This document shows positions 1 to 10,865 of a DNA stretch of 64,000 nt, piece after piece (position 1 is the first letter of the stretch; the number at the start of each line of letters is the position of its first letter). The stretch is taken from assembly GCA_023313575.1 (NCBI GenBank), contig JAJTTP010000021.1, positions 496,001 to 560,000 of the forward strand, read 5' to 3'. The notes beneath the pieces were generated by a model. The model was not told the origin of the DNA and ran no database searches. It worked only from the letters and a program-made list of their open reading frames with translations. Position numbers and translations under genes: made by a program. Source of the stretch: Eutypella sp. D-1. Its lineage: Eukaryota > Ascomycota > Sordariomycetes > Xylariales > Diatrypaceae.

Positions 1-495
1 GTCACACAGGCGCTCAGCCAGACTACGCTGCCGTTGTCGGACGTGTGCGACTTCTCTGTCACCGGCTCTGTCGGGCCTATCTATACGGACTTTATGCCCG
101 CGTGGTACAGCTGGCACAATGCGCACACATCCACTATCAGCGAGATCCTCAAGAAATGTCCATCTGCGACCGCGCTCGTGCAGACCGTGGAGGCATACCA
201 GAGCTGTCCCCAGATTTCATCTGTCAAGGCCACCGCAACGGTTAGCGATGGAGCGGGTAATAGCAATGGCGATAGTGATGGAGAGGCCGCAACCGAGACT
301 GGGTCTACGACCCGACCGGGAGCCGGAGCGACGACAGATGCCGGAGGTGTTGGAACAGGTGCGCCTGAGGAAACGTCGGCTCCGTCAGATACACCAGAGG
401 CCCCCGCATCTGAGGCGACGACGCCGAGGGATACAGGTTTGAAGGCTGTTGCCGCCGCTGCTGCAGGCTTCGTCGGTCTTATTGCAGCGCTATAG
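1..495 (+). CDS. 3' part of a predicted GPI-anchored surface protein
   Basis: The frame is open from base 1, so the 5' end (signal peptide and most of the ectodomain) lies outside the window. The visible 164 residues start with a folded-looking part containing Cys residues (SDVCDF, LKKC, YQSC). A roughly 75-residue Ser/Thr/Gly/Ala/Pro-rich linker follows, and then a hydrophobic Ala/Val/Leu tail that runs to the stop (KAVAAAAAGFVGLIAAL). A low-complexity stalk plus a terminal hydrophobic segment with no charged residues after it is the layout of a fungal GPI-anchor signal. The likely location is therefore the plasma membrane or cell wall. I do not recognise the ectodomain family. It converges with biotin synthase, 136 bp away. 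Confidence 0.75.
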   Translation, partial: VTQALSQTTLPLSDVCDFSVTGSVGPIYTDFMPAWYSWHNAHTSTISEILKKCPSATALVQTVEAYQSCPQISSVKATATVSDGAGNSNGDSDGEAATETGSTTRPGAGATTDAGGVGTGAPEETSAPSDTPEAPASEATTPRDTGLKAVAAAAAGFVGLIAAL

Positions 496-631
496 CTATG
501 ATGCCCGTTAGGCTATGCATAGGTCAAACATGACACAATTACTTGTTACAGCCGATATATGTACGTAGTCACGATAGCGACATGACACCCGTATTAAAAA
601 TTGTGAATAAACCTCGATTTATATCGACCAG

Positions 632-1948
632 TTATAAGCCGACTTCTGAAATGGCGTCAGGAGCAGGCTTGGGAGACTTGTCGAAACTTCTCATGGGCTG
701 CAGCCCCCACCGCTCAAACATAGCCTTGTCCTCGTCGTATCCATTGCACTCAGTGGTCAGCATCTTCTCGCCGGTAAAGATAGCATTCGCGCCCGCTGTG
801 AAACACAAGGCCTGCTTCTCCTCCGACATGGTCTTCCTCCCAGCCGCAATACGCACGATAGTCTCGGGCATGAGGATGCGCGCAGTGGCTACGGTGCGGA
901 GAACGTTTGTGAAGTCGACAGGCTCGCGATCGCCGAGTGGCGTGCCTTTGATGGGCACAAGCGCGTTAACGGGAAAACTCTCAGGATGGCTCGGCAGTGT
1001 CGAGACGGTGTGCAATAGGCCGACGCGATCGCCGTCGTCCTCGCCCAGCCCTAGAATACCACCCGAGCAGACGCTGACGCCAGCATCGCGGACGTAGCTT
1101 AGCGTTTGCAGACGCTCGTCGTACGTCCGCGTCGAGATGACGGACGGATAGAACTCGCGACTCGTGTCGACGTTGTGGTTGTACGCTGTCAGACCCGCGG
1201 CCTTGAGTTCCCGCGCCTGGTTTCCATCAATCATGCCAAGTGTCACGCATACCTCCATGCCCATCTCCCGGACGCCGCTAACCATGGCGGAGATGTTCTT
1301 CATGGCGTTCTTGCGCCCACGCATGTCACGCCACGCGGCGCCCATGCAGAACCGAGTGCTTCCGTTGGCACGAGCGACACGCGCGGCCTCCAGTACCGAT
1401 TCCACGCTCTCTGTCTTCTTCGCCTGCAACCCCGTGCCCCCTTGGTACCGTGTCGACTGCGCACAGTACTTGCAGTCCTCTGTGCACCCGCCCGTCTTGA
1501 TGTTCATCAGCGTGCAGAGCTGCACCTCGGACGGGTCATGAAATCGCCGGTGCACAGCTCCCGCCTGGTGGACCAGCTCCAACAACGGCTCATGGTAGAT
1601 CGCCGCAATCTCCTCCCGCGTCCAGTCATTCCGTGGCGAGGTGGCCGCCACCGCATCGAGGAGAATCTGTCTCGCACTCCGAGCTGGCTGGGGAGGAATC
1701 GGAGATTCCTTAGGCCGGTCCTGGCCCACGGGAAGTTTGGGGGGTTGGCTTTTCGTAGCATCACCAGCACCAGGCAAGGTCGGGGGTGGCGGAGGGAAGG
1801 TTGAGGGAGTCCATACAGGCCGTTCGGTACCGGCTGTGACAGCCGATGCAGTCGCTGCAGAGTATGCACGGGTCCTCACAGTTGTGTGAATAGGCTGTGT
1901 TATCCGTGCGACAGTGAAACGCCTGAGAATGGGACCCGAGTACGCCAT
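632..1948 (-). CDS. bio2: biotin synthase, mitochondrial, radical SAM
   Basis: 438 residues in one exon. Biotin synthase inserts sulfur into dethiobiotin, the last step of biotin synthesis, using a [4Fe-4S] radical-SAM cluster and a sacrificial Fe-S cluster. The radical-SAM motif CX3CX2C is visible as C155-TED-C159-KY-C162 within GGCTEDCKYCAQS. Further family blocks are FCMGAAWR, CVTLGMIDGNQA, YNHNVDTSREFYP, CSGGILGLGE, NALVPIKGTPL and RIAAGRKTM near the C-terminus. The first roughly 60 residues are Arg/Ser/Thr/Ala-rich with almost no acids, as expected for a mitochondrial presequence. A Pro-rich spacer separates them from the core. No other biotin gene lies in the window, so this is a stand-alone locus. 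Confidence 0.96.
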   Translation of the reverse strand: MAYSGPILRRFTVARITQPIHTTVRTRAYSAATASAVTAGTERPVWTPSTFPPPPPTLPGAGDATKSQPPKLPVGQDRPKESPIPPQPARSARQILLDAVAATSPRNDWTREEIAAIYHEPLLELVHQAGAVHRRFHDPSEVQLCTLMNIKTGGCTEDCKYCAQSTRYQGGTGLQAKKTESVESVLEAARVARANGSTRFCMGAAWRDMRGRKNAMKNISAMVSGVREMGMEVCVTLGMIDGNQARELKAAGLTAYNHNVDTSREFYPSVISTRTYDERLQTLSYVRDAGVSVCSGGILGLGEDDGDRVGLLHTVSTLPSHPESFPVNALVPIKGTPLGDREPVDFTNVLRTVATARILMPETIVRIAAGRKTMSEEKQALCFTAGANAIFTGEKMLTTECNGYDEDKAMFERWGLQPMRSFDKSPKPAPDAISEVGL

Positions 1949-2639
1949 GGTAACCGCGATGGCAATGCGACCTGTTCCAGATGAATAAATGACTCACAAG
2001 AAAGGAAATAAAACCATTGTTCTGAGCATCGCAACAAGAAATACACCACTACAGCTAAACACTCCGCCCCGCACTTATCAAGTGTTTTGTTGGGATCACT
2101 CTGAGGCGCGCAACTTAGTGCAACACCGGGACTTGGCAATCGACGCTCCTGAGTAAATGCCGATCAGAGCCGTCCCTTTTGTCCTTGCCGAGTTAGCGCC
2201 GGGCCTGGCTCGTTACATATTTGTAACGCACGCTTCAACATTCGTTGGCGTATTTTTTAGATCCCCACCAGTGAGAACGTTGGTTAGGTCGTAGCGACGC
2301 TGATTTGACGAAGGGATGTTCGTCCTTCCAGGTTATCCAGTCCAGCTAGCGAGCAGCTGAGACTGTTTTTATACCCAGGCGCCAGAGCGGTCCCTACCGA
2401 AGCTTGTAATGGACCAGTTGTACAAGATCTAACCGGTTATATGGGATTTAGATCGGCATAACTCACTGGGTAGAGGCGATCTCTCAAGGGCTGTTACCCG
2501 TAACCTGACGGGTGTCGTTACGCATTACCGTGGCGAGTGACTTTTGGCACATCGAATTTATAAACATATTTTCGCGATATAGACAGGTGCTGTTCGTCCC
2601 GACGTCATCGCCGATTTCCTAAAACCACATAATTCCCTT
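1949..2639. other. intergenic: biotin synthase upstream region
   Basis: The 691 bp between the biotin synthase start and the stop of the receptor gene hold no credible ORF. Both genes are on the minus strand, so this is the biotin synthase promoter and leader plus the receptor's 3' end. I recognise no regulatory element in it. Confidence 0.6.
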
Positions 2640-4154
2640 TTACCGCCCGTAGTCTATTACCGTCTCATGTTGTACCTGGATCACCCCTCCTTGAACAGGA
2701 ACAGCGGGCTGGGCTGCCACGGTAGTCTCGTTGACACCCCTGGCGGTGACGGACAGCTCCTGCAGAGAGCCTAAACTGCTGTTCTTGGACTTCATGATAA
2801 TCCTGGATTCTTCGTCCTTACGGTTCGGCGACCAAAGCTTCACTTCATCGTCGTCGGCTCGTTTCTCAAAGTGCTTGTTGTGGTGGTCCACCGAGGACAG
2901 TTCATACGAGCCATGTTGCATCATCCGGCGCTGACGATTCTGTTCAGTTACAGTGGCGAGACCGTACGATTTAGATTTTGTCGTAGTCCTCGCACGGTTG
3001 GTCGTGTGAGTCCCGATGATGGCGGGAAGGAACCGGAGGAAGAATGGTTTGAGGGCCGGGACCGAGGCACATATGATGCCGGCATTGACCTCCAAGTAGG
3101 AGAACACATAGTCCTGGACTACATCCCAGGGACGATCATCAGTGTTAATCAGATGTGGAATTAGAGCAGTTCGTCTGGTCGCAATGGCGCAGACACTAGA
3201 AACAGTCAGCAAAAAAACAGGCAATATTGCTCAGGGGTAACTTACAAGATGCCGGTCGCGAAAAGCATACACAGCGAAACCTTCTGTCTTGTTGGAATAT
3301 TGAGATGTACTACAACCGGGATCGGCAGCAAGAGGGTCGCCAGATCCATAAGAATATTGAGAATACTGAGAGCCCAGTATGCATTCCAAGGATCAATACA
3401 TGTTGATTCTTCGATGTTCATATCCCAAGCCGCGGCAACCGGGCGGCAGGGGAAGACATTGAGCAAGATGTATACGAGCGAGAATGAACTGACGACTGCC
3501 ATGAGGCCGTAGACAAGCGTACGGAACCATTGTTGTGGCGAGAGTCGGAGATAAAATAGGAGGATGGATAACTTGGCGAAAGTGATGCTCAGACTGTAGG
3601 TACATGTCCCAACAATAGCATACTACACTCAAGAAGTGCATCAGTAAGCAGACATGACACTCTCACGGCGCAGACTAAATAAAGCACTTACCACAGGATA
3701 CCCGATGTTGTATTCATCATATAATATGTCCCATTTGTGGGTTCCGAGGCCGTGTTGTGAATCTACCTCATATTAGCACAGCCAAAAAGGGCAAATCAAG
3801 TCTAAAACCACAAAAACATACGTTTAAAATTTATCACTATAGATGTAATCGTCATAAATAGCGAAAAAAGAGCGAAAGCTATCATGTTTGTTAGCACGTG
3901 TAGTGGCCAAGACTAACATCATTCATCTGCTCACTATCATCAAGGCTTATCCTCCCACCCACGATATGAATACGGGTGTAGAAACGCACACACACCGCAA
4001 CCGCCGCAACGGTGGTGGTCGCGATCGCTACCGCGAGAATATCATGAAATCGTGATGGCGGGTCCGTGAAGGACCGAACCTCACCCACCGGGGGCTCGGC
4101 CAAGTAAACGTCGGATATGCCCTTCGGTGGCTCAGCCAAATAAGTGTTGGACAT
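2640..4154 (-). CDS. Pth11-like integral membrane receptor (fungal rhodopsin domain)
   Basis: Five exons on the minus strand: 4154..3935, 3878..3822, 3762..3692, 3622..3246 and 3195..2640. The 1281 coding bases give 426 residues. All four introns are GT...AG, and introns 1 and 2 carry a GCTAAC or GCTAAT branch site. The protein has a short N-terminus, a first TM segment followed by VCVRFYTRIHIVGGRISLDD, then GLGTHKWDILYDEYNIGYPV, KLSILLFYLRLSP, FPCRPVAAAWD and the last helices. This is the seven-TM fungal rhodopsin-like (Pth11/SAT4-type) family, thought to act as G-protein-coupled surface sensors. Residues from about 280 on form a charged cytosolic tail with no TM segment. The N-terminus repeats YLAEPP twice (TYLAEPPKG, VYLAEPPVG). 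The ligand is unknown. Confidence 0.88.
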
Positions 4155-7100
4155 CTCAAATTTTCAAATGGATGGCAGCAAAGATTGGAAGCCGTCCGCG
4201 CTCGAAGAGAAAGGCGGGATCGGATGGTCACCTTAAAAAGATAAATATAGATGTTAGAAACCAAAGTGAGTCGACTGACCAGCCAGTCCCTGGTTCTACC
4301 AATATATCGGTACGACCTGACGGGTCGGCATAACTATTGTTATATAATAAAGGCATCGCTTGGTCTACTCGGCGAACGGGTAACACAACCCGGTCACTAA
4401 TGAATAATGCCCGACATGGCCAAGATCACTTCGCAGTAGCTCGTCTCACTCAAAGCCTTGTTTAGCACCCACTATTAAAACCCTTTAGCCCATGTCCAAG
4501 CCAAGCAGAAGTCCCTAGGGATAAGCACGGGCCCCTATGACGAGCCTTATTTTATGCACATTGCATCTACTCATGTACGAGCTAGGAGCCTACGAATTAA
4601 CATGCCAGCATACCCAGCACGCAAATTGTCGCTACAGAAGCTGCTGGGCTAGCTGAGGCTAATGACGTTAGCTGTGGTCTTTCTCGCGGCGTTTTTACGC
4701 TATACAAACCAAGCAGCTGAAGAATCTTGTTTCCCCCATGGACTTAACAGAAAGACGTTAAGCTTGGCGTTTCCAGTATGTCTTGATGATAAGCACAACA
4801 GAATGTTTCGTCTCTTATTCACCTCCGCGTTACCAGGCTGCTCGACATCTTGTTGCATGTACGGTATCTTCCCCAAATGCTGTTAGGAGTCTAAAGACCT
4901 CGGCGCGACTAGGGAGATCAAGGTGACCAATAAAGACAGAGTTAATTTACCAGCGTCATGTTACCGGAAATTCATGTCCAACTGAGCAGCCACAAATCCG
5001 TATAACTGCTTAACAGGCTTGATAGGTGGATGTGGGAAATGCTATGTTCTAAGTGGTAAACTCCGAACGGTTTTTGTCATGATTTTACGCGTCATTGCTC
5101 TGAAACGATTATACTGTAGATCGCAGTACTGTGGGGAAGAATTCGGGAAGACCCAAAAATCATGCGAGCGCAGCGCCGCATGCCATTTACCACGGGGTTT
5201 GTACTGTACACGATCGTCGCCTAGAGGTTAGAGGGTTAGGTTAGTTGTTCCATAAGAGAAAAGTCATTCACACAATCCCTGGACTGGCACGTTTGTCTAT
5301 CTGGTTACCTCACTCATCCCAGATCGAATAGTTCCACGAGAACACATATCACCAGGATCTCAGCTAGGAGATCAATCTTGGTAGAGCAGAAGCTATTCTT
5401 CCATCAGTTTAGTCAACTCCACAAGCGCTGACTATATCCTCGCCAAGCCTACCCGAATGTCTGGCGTAGGATCTGTAATGTGGTTTTCAGCCCTGGCTCC
5501 TGTCCACGCGATTTAGGGCGACAGGCCCCCTGGGCCCTTAACCCCTGAACCAAATGATAGTTACGTAAAAGCTTCCGCGCAGCTGAGATATGCCGGTAAA
5601 GTTATGGGGATAACTGATGTATCAACGGAAACATTTAAAAGCTACGATCTGGAGCTTTTAGTCGAATGCCGCTCGTCTTTGAGAGTTTGTTTCAACATAT
5701 CACTCAATCGTTGAAGTGTGATTGGTGCAGACAATTGTGTGTTCCGAACCCAACGTGGACCCTTCCTACAAGACGAAGGTCTTTCCCGTGCCGACAGCCG
5801 CGGCACGCGTGGTGTCATTTAGGGCCAGTAGCCTCAACGCTCAATATCACCCGTCGTCTTGCTACGGATTTTAGTCTCTATGCTAGTCCCAGGTTCAGTG
5901 AGATTACACAGCCGAAGACAGGAAAGCCTCCCTCACCAAATAAGCATCTCTTTAGTACACTTGGTCGATACTACCATATACCACCATAGCATTGTTTAGT
6001 GTGTCATCCGTAGTCGTTCGAATCAGCACTAGAGCATTGGGCTAGTCATCCAGGCACAACCTACCGCGGAAGCAATAGGAACAACCCGTCGGCCGCTCTG
6101 GAAGCTAGTCGTACAATAAACTCCCTAAATTACGAACGAACCCCGCGGGGAAACTCGATTTTTCTCGATACAGCATCCTCCGATGGGAGTTAGGTCTCAT
6201 CTCGTAGCGTTCTAAGAAACGTTCCTGTGAACATCGTAGGAGAACACTTGTGACGAGAATTCCCCCATTCAGTGCATGCATGCGAAAACTATACGAATAG
6301 CCCTTCATCGAGTCTAAACACCTATCTGTGGCGTTACCCGGTGCGGCCAGAAAGATAGAGTCACTAATTTATGGAGTAACCAAACAGCAGAGGCCTAGCT
6401 AATTAGATCAATTAAGAGGCTGGGATAAACCTTTCTCGATCGGAAGACCGCAAAAATCACAGCACCCTATCACACTCAATATCACACTATCTCTTCATGG
6501 ACGGACAATACAAGCTCTATTGTGGCGTCGTTTGCCGAGATTGACGTGCTACCACGCCGCTGCACGCGAGTGTCTGAGGCCTAGTATTGTATGAAGATGA
6601 AAGGGTCAAAGCGCGTCGCAATATTGACAGGTGATCCGCAAGCCACAACGTTACCGATTTAGTGCCCAGAACCGTACTCGAGAAAAAGAATAATCACCGA
6701 TAATCTAGGGAATAGCCGCCGGGGCGCCGTTGCAAGCGACCACAATATATATGTAGTATGGGGGATACCAAGGATACATATATACATTTCTGTTGATCTC
6801 GGAAAATTTTGAGCTTGGGCGTAAATCCCCTCTGGATTTGATTGTCAGGTGAGTTGATCCCATCGGGGCCGAGACTGGGACTATTGGCACTGCTCATATC
6901 TGAAATGGGTACAAGGTGTGGGCCAGGGGTGTAGCCCACCCCTATTCGCCCCTTTTCATCACTACGAGGCGCGAACAAAAGGACAACGAGAATAACATCT
7001 TTGACTCTGGTGTAGATAAGCATGTGCGATGCCTCAAGTCTAATTTATTCTTCACTGCAGTTCCATACAACTTAATAGACGAGTTCATGCAGAGGCTCGT

Positions 7101-8262
7101 TATATGCTGTCGCTTGGGTACCGAAATATTCCGTTGGCATTGACATTGATCACCAATGGGGCCCGCGTGCGCGCGATCCCATTACCGGACACCTTCCGCT
7201 GATCAATATCTTCACGATCTTTATATAGCCTCGTACTGCATCAGATAAATTGAACCTGACTATTGGCCAGTGCTTCACAACTAATCTACCCCTCCTGTTC
7301 TCACAATTGTGAAAAAGTCGGCATTGCGTGAAGCGCGGCAAGTGGGCCACTCCAGGTTTTCTAGTCAATATATATTACGAGTGCCAGAATGATACTTCTT
7401 CTAGAATCTTCTAAAGAAAATACTATATACCTAGCCCGGTTGGATATCGCAACGTCGTTATCTTCCGTCCCTTGATTTACAATGATGCGTGAGTCCCCAA
7501 ACCGGGGGGGGGGGGGGGAAACCAGCCGAAGTCCGGTCCGGGGACGGCAATAGATGCGGGGTTGTGCAACCTCAGCAGCTCAGAGCAAACCTGTTTCTCT
7601 GTAGGACTCCCCTTCTTCGTCCCACGAAGGCACGTTTCGCATGTCATCTGAAGGAATCTTGCAGAACCATCCAACCTTGGAATAAAGACCGTGCGATGCT
7701 TCGGCGTATAAGGCCAAAGGTATCACCATGGGCAAATGAGATGTTATCCGAGTAAACTTGCACGAATACGTCTATTCGGGAGATTTGAGGAAGCATAGTT
7801 CCCTTCTTCTTTGTAGTCGTTCGCGAAAATATGCTCATGGTGGAATCTTGTGCGACTGCTGTTGTTGGGTTGTAAAAAGAGGTTCTACGATAGCAGATGA
7901 TTCACACATTCCACAGGGCGAAAGATGGGGTTGGTGTCACCTCGACTTGACTCCCCTTTGTAATACTCCTTGAAATACATCAATTCGATCTCTATAACTG
8001 ACTGTTTCCATTCACAATGACTGCGCACCAACTGGATATCTCTAAGATCACATGAAACAATGCCGTAGCATGAGGAGTAACATAGCGTTTAACAGTCATA
8101 CTTATCCATCACCTAAGTTAGTATTTAAGAAGCCGTGTCTCTATGATGGACCTCTATCGCGACTTGATATACGTTCTTACCCCTAATATTCCACTCGCAT
8201 TCTATCATAACTAGACACGAATTAAATAAGAAGCTATCATACTTCATCTAATACGTATAACC
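4155..8262. other. gene-poor region of 4.1 kb
   Basis: No ORF here has recognisable domains, splice-consistent extension or conserved-looking composition. The longest open stretches are about 107-109 codons, at 5666..5989 (+) and 6694..7023 (-), which random sequence of this length can give. The stretch holds a 15-base G run at 7504-7518 and a TATTTAA element at 8122-8128, 135 bp upstream of the lectin start. I see no terminal inverted repeats and no transposase or reverse-transcriptase motif. Confidence 0.5.
7504..7518 (+). repeat. poly-G run (15 nt)
   Basis: Fifteen consecutive G on the plus strand in gene-poor DNA. It is one of five G or C homopolymers of 11-20 nt in the window. The exact length is prone to sequencing error. 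Confidence 0.85.
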
Positions 8263-8995
8263 ATGTTCATCCCCAGGCTGCGACTGATCGCTCTTTCAGC
8301 CTTGGCCGCTGCCTCTGCTCTGGCTGCAGTATCCCTAGATCGCAGCGCACGAGATACCGCGGGGGATGACGATAGCTTCATCAATCAGTGCGGCCATAAG
8401 CTGGGAGACCATCATCTGAAACGAGAAGAATCCACAGGCAAGTGGTACCTACATGCTGTTTGTGAGGGGGCCGAGGATGGAAGCGCACATTGCTCTGAGT
8501 TAGACCTTGATACGTATGTATCTACCCCCCTTTCATATGCCCATGGGCCCTTTTTTCTTTTAGGGCATCTCCTACCGGGATGCTTTGCCCCAACAGACTG
8601 GCACCCTCATCTTCAGACAGTTTGCCCTATTGCTCTATTCTTCAACTCAGAGATGCGAGGTCGCTGATAATAGCCCAAATCCATGAAACTCACATTAGGT
8701 GCCTCGAGAATTCAGACGGCTACCTCCGCGAAACTGAGGGTGGAAACTTCTCCAAGACTTGCGACAAGTGCATCTTACAGACAGACGCTGGCGGCTATTC
8801 GGTGCTGATCCAGTGCGAGTGTGACCCGATTGCACCCGAAAAAACGCTGTTGCGTATTGGTAGGTCTTCCTGGTTATAACCGCTCCGTTTCCCCCGTTAC
8901 ATAGAACTAGCTAACATGTACTAGATCCATTTATCACTAGTAATGCTGGGACGTTGGAATACAAGAGTCATAAAGCCAGGGAGTGCAAGGTCTGA
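8263..8995 (+). CDS. secreted cyanovirin-N homology (CVNH) lectin-like protein
   Basis: Three exons: 8263..8513, 8699..8859 and 8925..8995 (483 bp, 160 residues). Donors are GTATGT and GTAGGT. The acceptors are CATTAG and TACTAG, the second preceded by a GCTAAC branch site. Residues 1 to about 22 form a signal peptide (MFIPRLRLIALSALAAASALA). The mature part shows the CVNH pattern: WYLHAVCEGA, then SELDLDTCLENSDGYLR, then GNFSKTCDKCILQTD and YSVLIQCECD. This reads as a surface strand, Cys, the LDL(N/D) turn and the NGxL turn, repeated as a pseudo-symmetric half. CVNH proteins bind mannose-rich glycans, so a secreted or apoplastic lectin role is inferred. The first intron (185 bp) is long for this genome. 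The gene sits alone between gene-poor stretches. Confidence 0.82.
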
Positions 8996-9599
8996 ACACG
9001 ATGGGCGTATTCCTAGTCTGACTGATTCGTAGCTCTAGACTAAGACTTGGTCCTGAGTGATAGAAGGCACAGCATTAGTTGCCAGGAGATGCCATAGAAT
9101 ATAAATCATCACCAGATCTCGCATCTCTTAAAGTAGGAAAGCGATGGCGGCGCTCTCTCCTAACTGGCATGGGCCTGAGCCTCCACTGAGTAGTTTTATG
9201 GTTTCTAGAAAGTGCTACAATAGCTTGTTCGCGGGCCTATCAGGGTACGAAAAATGCGAAAGTGGTTTTCGTCATTGATGCCCAATTACGGCTCAGACCG
9301 GCGTCTCTCATAATGACTGGTCTAATTCTTGGGGGCCCGTATGCTGCTATCGTCTTCTTGGGCTAAGAAGGGTATCGTGAGATGGGCATTCCTTTCTCCG
9401 TCTCATCCTAGTTGTATCAAGGATAGGAAGCGTGTGAGTGCGGGAATCAAGTCCAATCCAAGGTTCTCTAACGTTCATTCAGTTTGGACTCGAGAGATCA
9501 GCCGCTGTGAAGTCATCATTTGGTCAACTCGAGAGACCGCAAGTGCCAAACGGACACCGAGGTAATAAATCTGCATCTAGCCTTGAAGATGACCATATC
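8996..9599. other. intergenic between convergent genes
   Basis: A 604 bp spacer between the lectin stop and the stop of the opposing Trm7-type gene. The short ORFs here (for example 9329..9565) show no domain or splice support. It should contain both 3' UTRs. Confidence 0.55.
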
Positions 9600-10865
9600 T
9601 TAGGATTTCACCGTCCTTCCGTAAGCACCCCCAGCTGCCTTTCTTGACTCGATGGCACGTTTATATGGTGGTGCTGTGGGAGGTTGTATCGGATCTAGTG
9701 ACACATGTCCAGGTGGGAGGCGGTAGGACGCGTCTGAGTCAAAAGCCGAGAGGTCCCCGCATGCAATAAAAGGCGCGATCCAGCGAACATCGCTATCTCG
9801 GCTTGGTCGTGCGTCCTCGGGCTCAATTTCGATGGTCCCGTGCTCATCTGTTTTCGGGGAGGAGAAGGGGCTGCTGTTCCAAGCTCCTGTCTCTGTATTC
9901 TGGAGTACAGTCGGCGGGGCGCGATGCAACCTCTCGTCATTCTGCCGTGTCATCTCAGACAGGCGAAACCCGACTCCCAACGGCTCCTCCAAGCTGGCGG
10001 AGAAGCCCCTGGGGGGCCGGAAATTCAGGCAAACGATGAAGGCCTCGACGCTGCTGGCGCGCGAGGATCTGGGCTTCGCCACGTGGACCTCCTCGAAGAA
10101 GATCTTCAGCTGCGCGTACAGTACGTCAACGTTACGGCCGCGGAAGATCTTGGCGACGAACTTGCCGCCGGGCTTCAGGACGCAGAGGGCCAGGTTCAGC
10201 GCGGCGAAGAGCAGCTGCGACTGCACGTAGATGTCGAGGTCGTGCAGGCCGGTGACGTCGGGCGCGCCGTCGCTCAACACGAGGTCCACTGGGTGGGCGG
10301 CCTGTTGGCTCCTGTTCTTCTGGTCGTAGTCCGGGTCCAGGGCCTGTAGTAGAAGCGGCACAGTTGCCGGGTGGGTGATGTCGGCCCGGAGAGTGACGAT
10401 CCCGGGGAGTGGACTAATAGGCTGCAGGTCGATAGCGACAATCTTGACATCTTTCCCGGCTTGCATGGGCTGAGTATCACTTCCAGCGCCCGTCCTTTCT
10501 ATCGCAGCCTTCGATGGAATAGGCCCGAAGAGACCAAGCATCTGCTGACGGAATTTGGCTTCTCGATCCTGCCATGCTGACCGGCCAAACTTCTCACCTT
10601 TGATAAGAACCCTCGAAAGCACCTGGGACCAACTACCAGGAGCGGCGCACAAGTCGACTACCCGTGTCACATTGGAAAACAAGTCGAACTCTAGTTGACG
10701 TGTGTTAGCAGCATACATGAAAGTAATGGCGATCAATATGGGGGACACGGGTATCGACAGACCTTCATCGAGCTGTAGGAGTTTGAAAGCACTTCTTGCC
10801 CGCCACCCTTGTTCTTTAGCCAATCTATAATAAGCATCACGCTTATCCTTCGAGGATTTCCCCAT
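9600..10865 (-). CDS. trm7: tRNA 2'-O-ribose methyltransferase, FtsJ/RrmJ family (Trm7-type)
   Basis: Two exons, 10865..10763 and 10690..9600, giving 397 residues. The start is set at the Met of MGKSSKDKRDAYYRLAKEQGWRARSAFKLLQLDE, the standard Trm7/FTSJ1 N-terminus, not at an in-frame ATG 18 codons upstream. The core shows RSAFKLLQLDEEFDLF, the SAM loop VVDLCAAPGSWSQVLS, VAIDLQPISPLPGIVTLRADIT, VDLVLSDGAPDVTGLHDLD, and KPGGKFVAKIFRG with VHVAKPRSSR. Together these supply the K-D-K-E catalytic set. Trm7 methylates positions 32 and 34 of the tRNA anticodon loop. The roughly 120-residue C-terminal extension is longer than in yeast (310 residues). The 72 bp intron is a multiple of three and has no stop, so a retained form would also be translatable. 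The gene diverges from MAK5. Confidence 0.93.
   Translation of the reverse strand: MGKSSKDKRDAYYRLAKEQGWRARSAFKLLQLDEGLSIPVSPILIAITFMYAANTRQLEFDLFSNVTRVVDLCAAPGSWSQVLSRVLIKGEKFGRSAWQDREAKFRQQMLGLFGPIPSKAAIERTGAGSDTQPMQAGKDVKIVAIDLQPISPLPGIVTLRADITHPATVPLLLQALDPDYDQKNRSQQAAHPVDLVLSDGAPDVTGLHDLDIYVQSQLLFAALNLALCVLKPGGKFVAKIFRGRNVDVLYAQLKIFFEEVHVAKPRSSRASSVEAFIVCLNFRPPRGFSASLEEPLGVGFRLSEMTRQNDERLHRAPPTVLQNTETGAWNSSPFSSPKTDEHGTIEIEPEDARPSRDSDVRWIAPFIACGDLSAFDSDASYRLPPGHVSLDPIQPPTAPPYKRAIESRKAAGGAYGRTVKS
10691..10762 (-). other. in-frame, stop-free intron of the Trm7-type gene
   Basis: On the minus strand this begins GTCTGT and ends with a GCTAAC branch site and an ACTAG acceptor. It has 72 bases (24 codons) and no stop in the reading frame. 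Removing it restores the family block LQLDEEFDLF. Keeping it inserts 24 residues there. Confidence 0.85.

Noticed and set aside
4662..4886. 74-codon ORF with a hydrophobic start and several Cys, effector-like
   Set aside because: In gene-poor DNA with no promoter signal, no splice support and composition expected by chance; the hydrophobic start is short and soon broken by Arg and Tyr.
5227..5245. Telomere-like GGGTTAGGTTAG
   Set aside because: Only one and a half units and inside a chromosome arm region with genes on both sides; no array.
6005..6070. tRNA-like stretch (TAGAGCATTGGGCTAGTCATCC)
   Set aside because: It resembles the end of a D-arm and an anticodon arm, but no pairing acceptor stem and no GGTTCRANYCC T-loop follow at the right distance.
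6694..7023. 109-codon minus-strand ORF with protein-like stretch (YTPGPHLVPISDMSSANSP)
   Set aside because: No recognisable family and no adjoining exon found; left as unassigned in the gene-poor region.
9840..10349. 169-codon plus-strand ORF opposite the methyltransferase
   Set aside because: Antisense shadow of a strongly supported gene, Gly/Val/Leu-rich as expected from the opposite strand.
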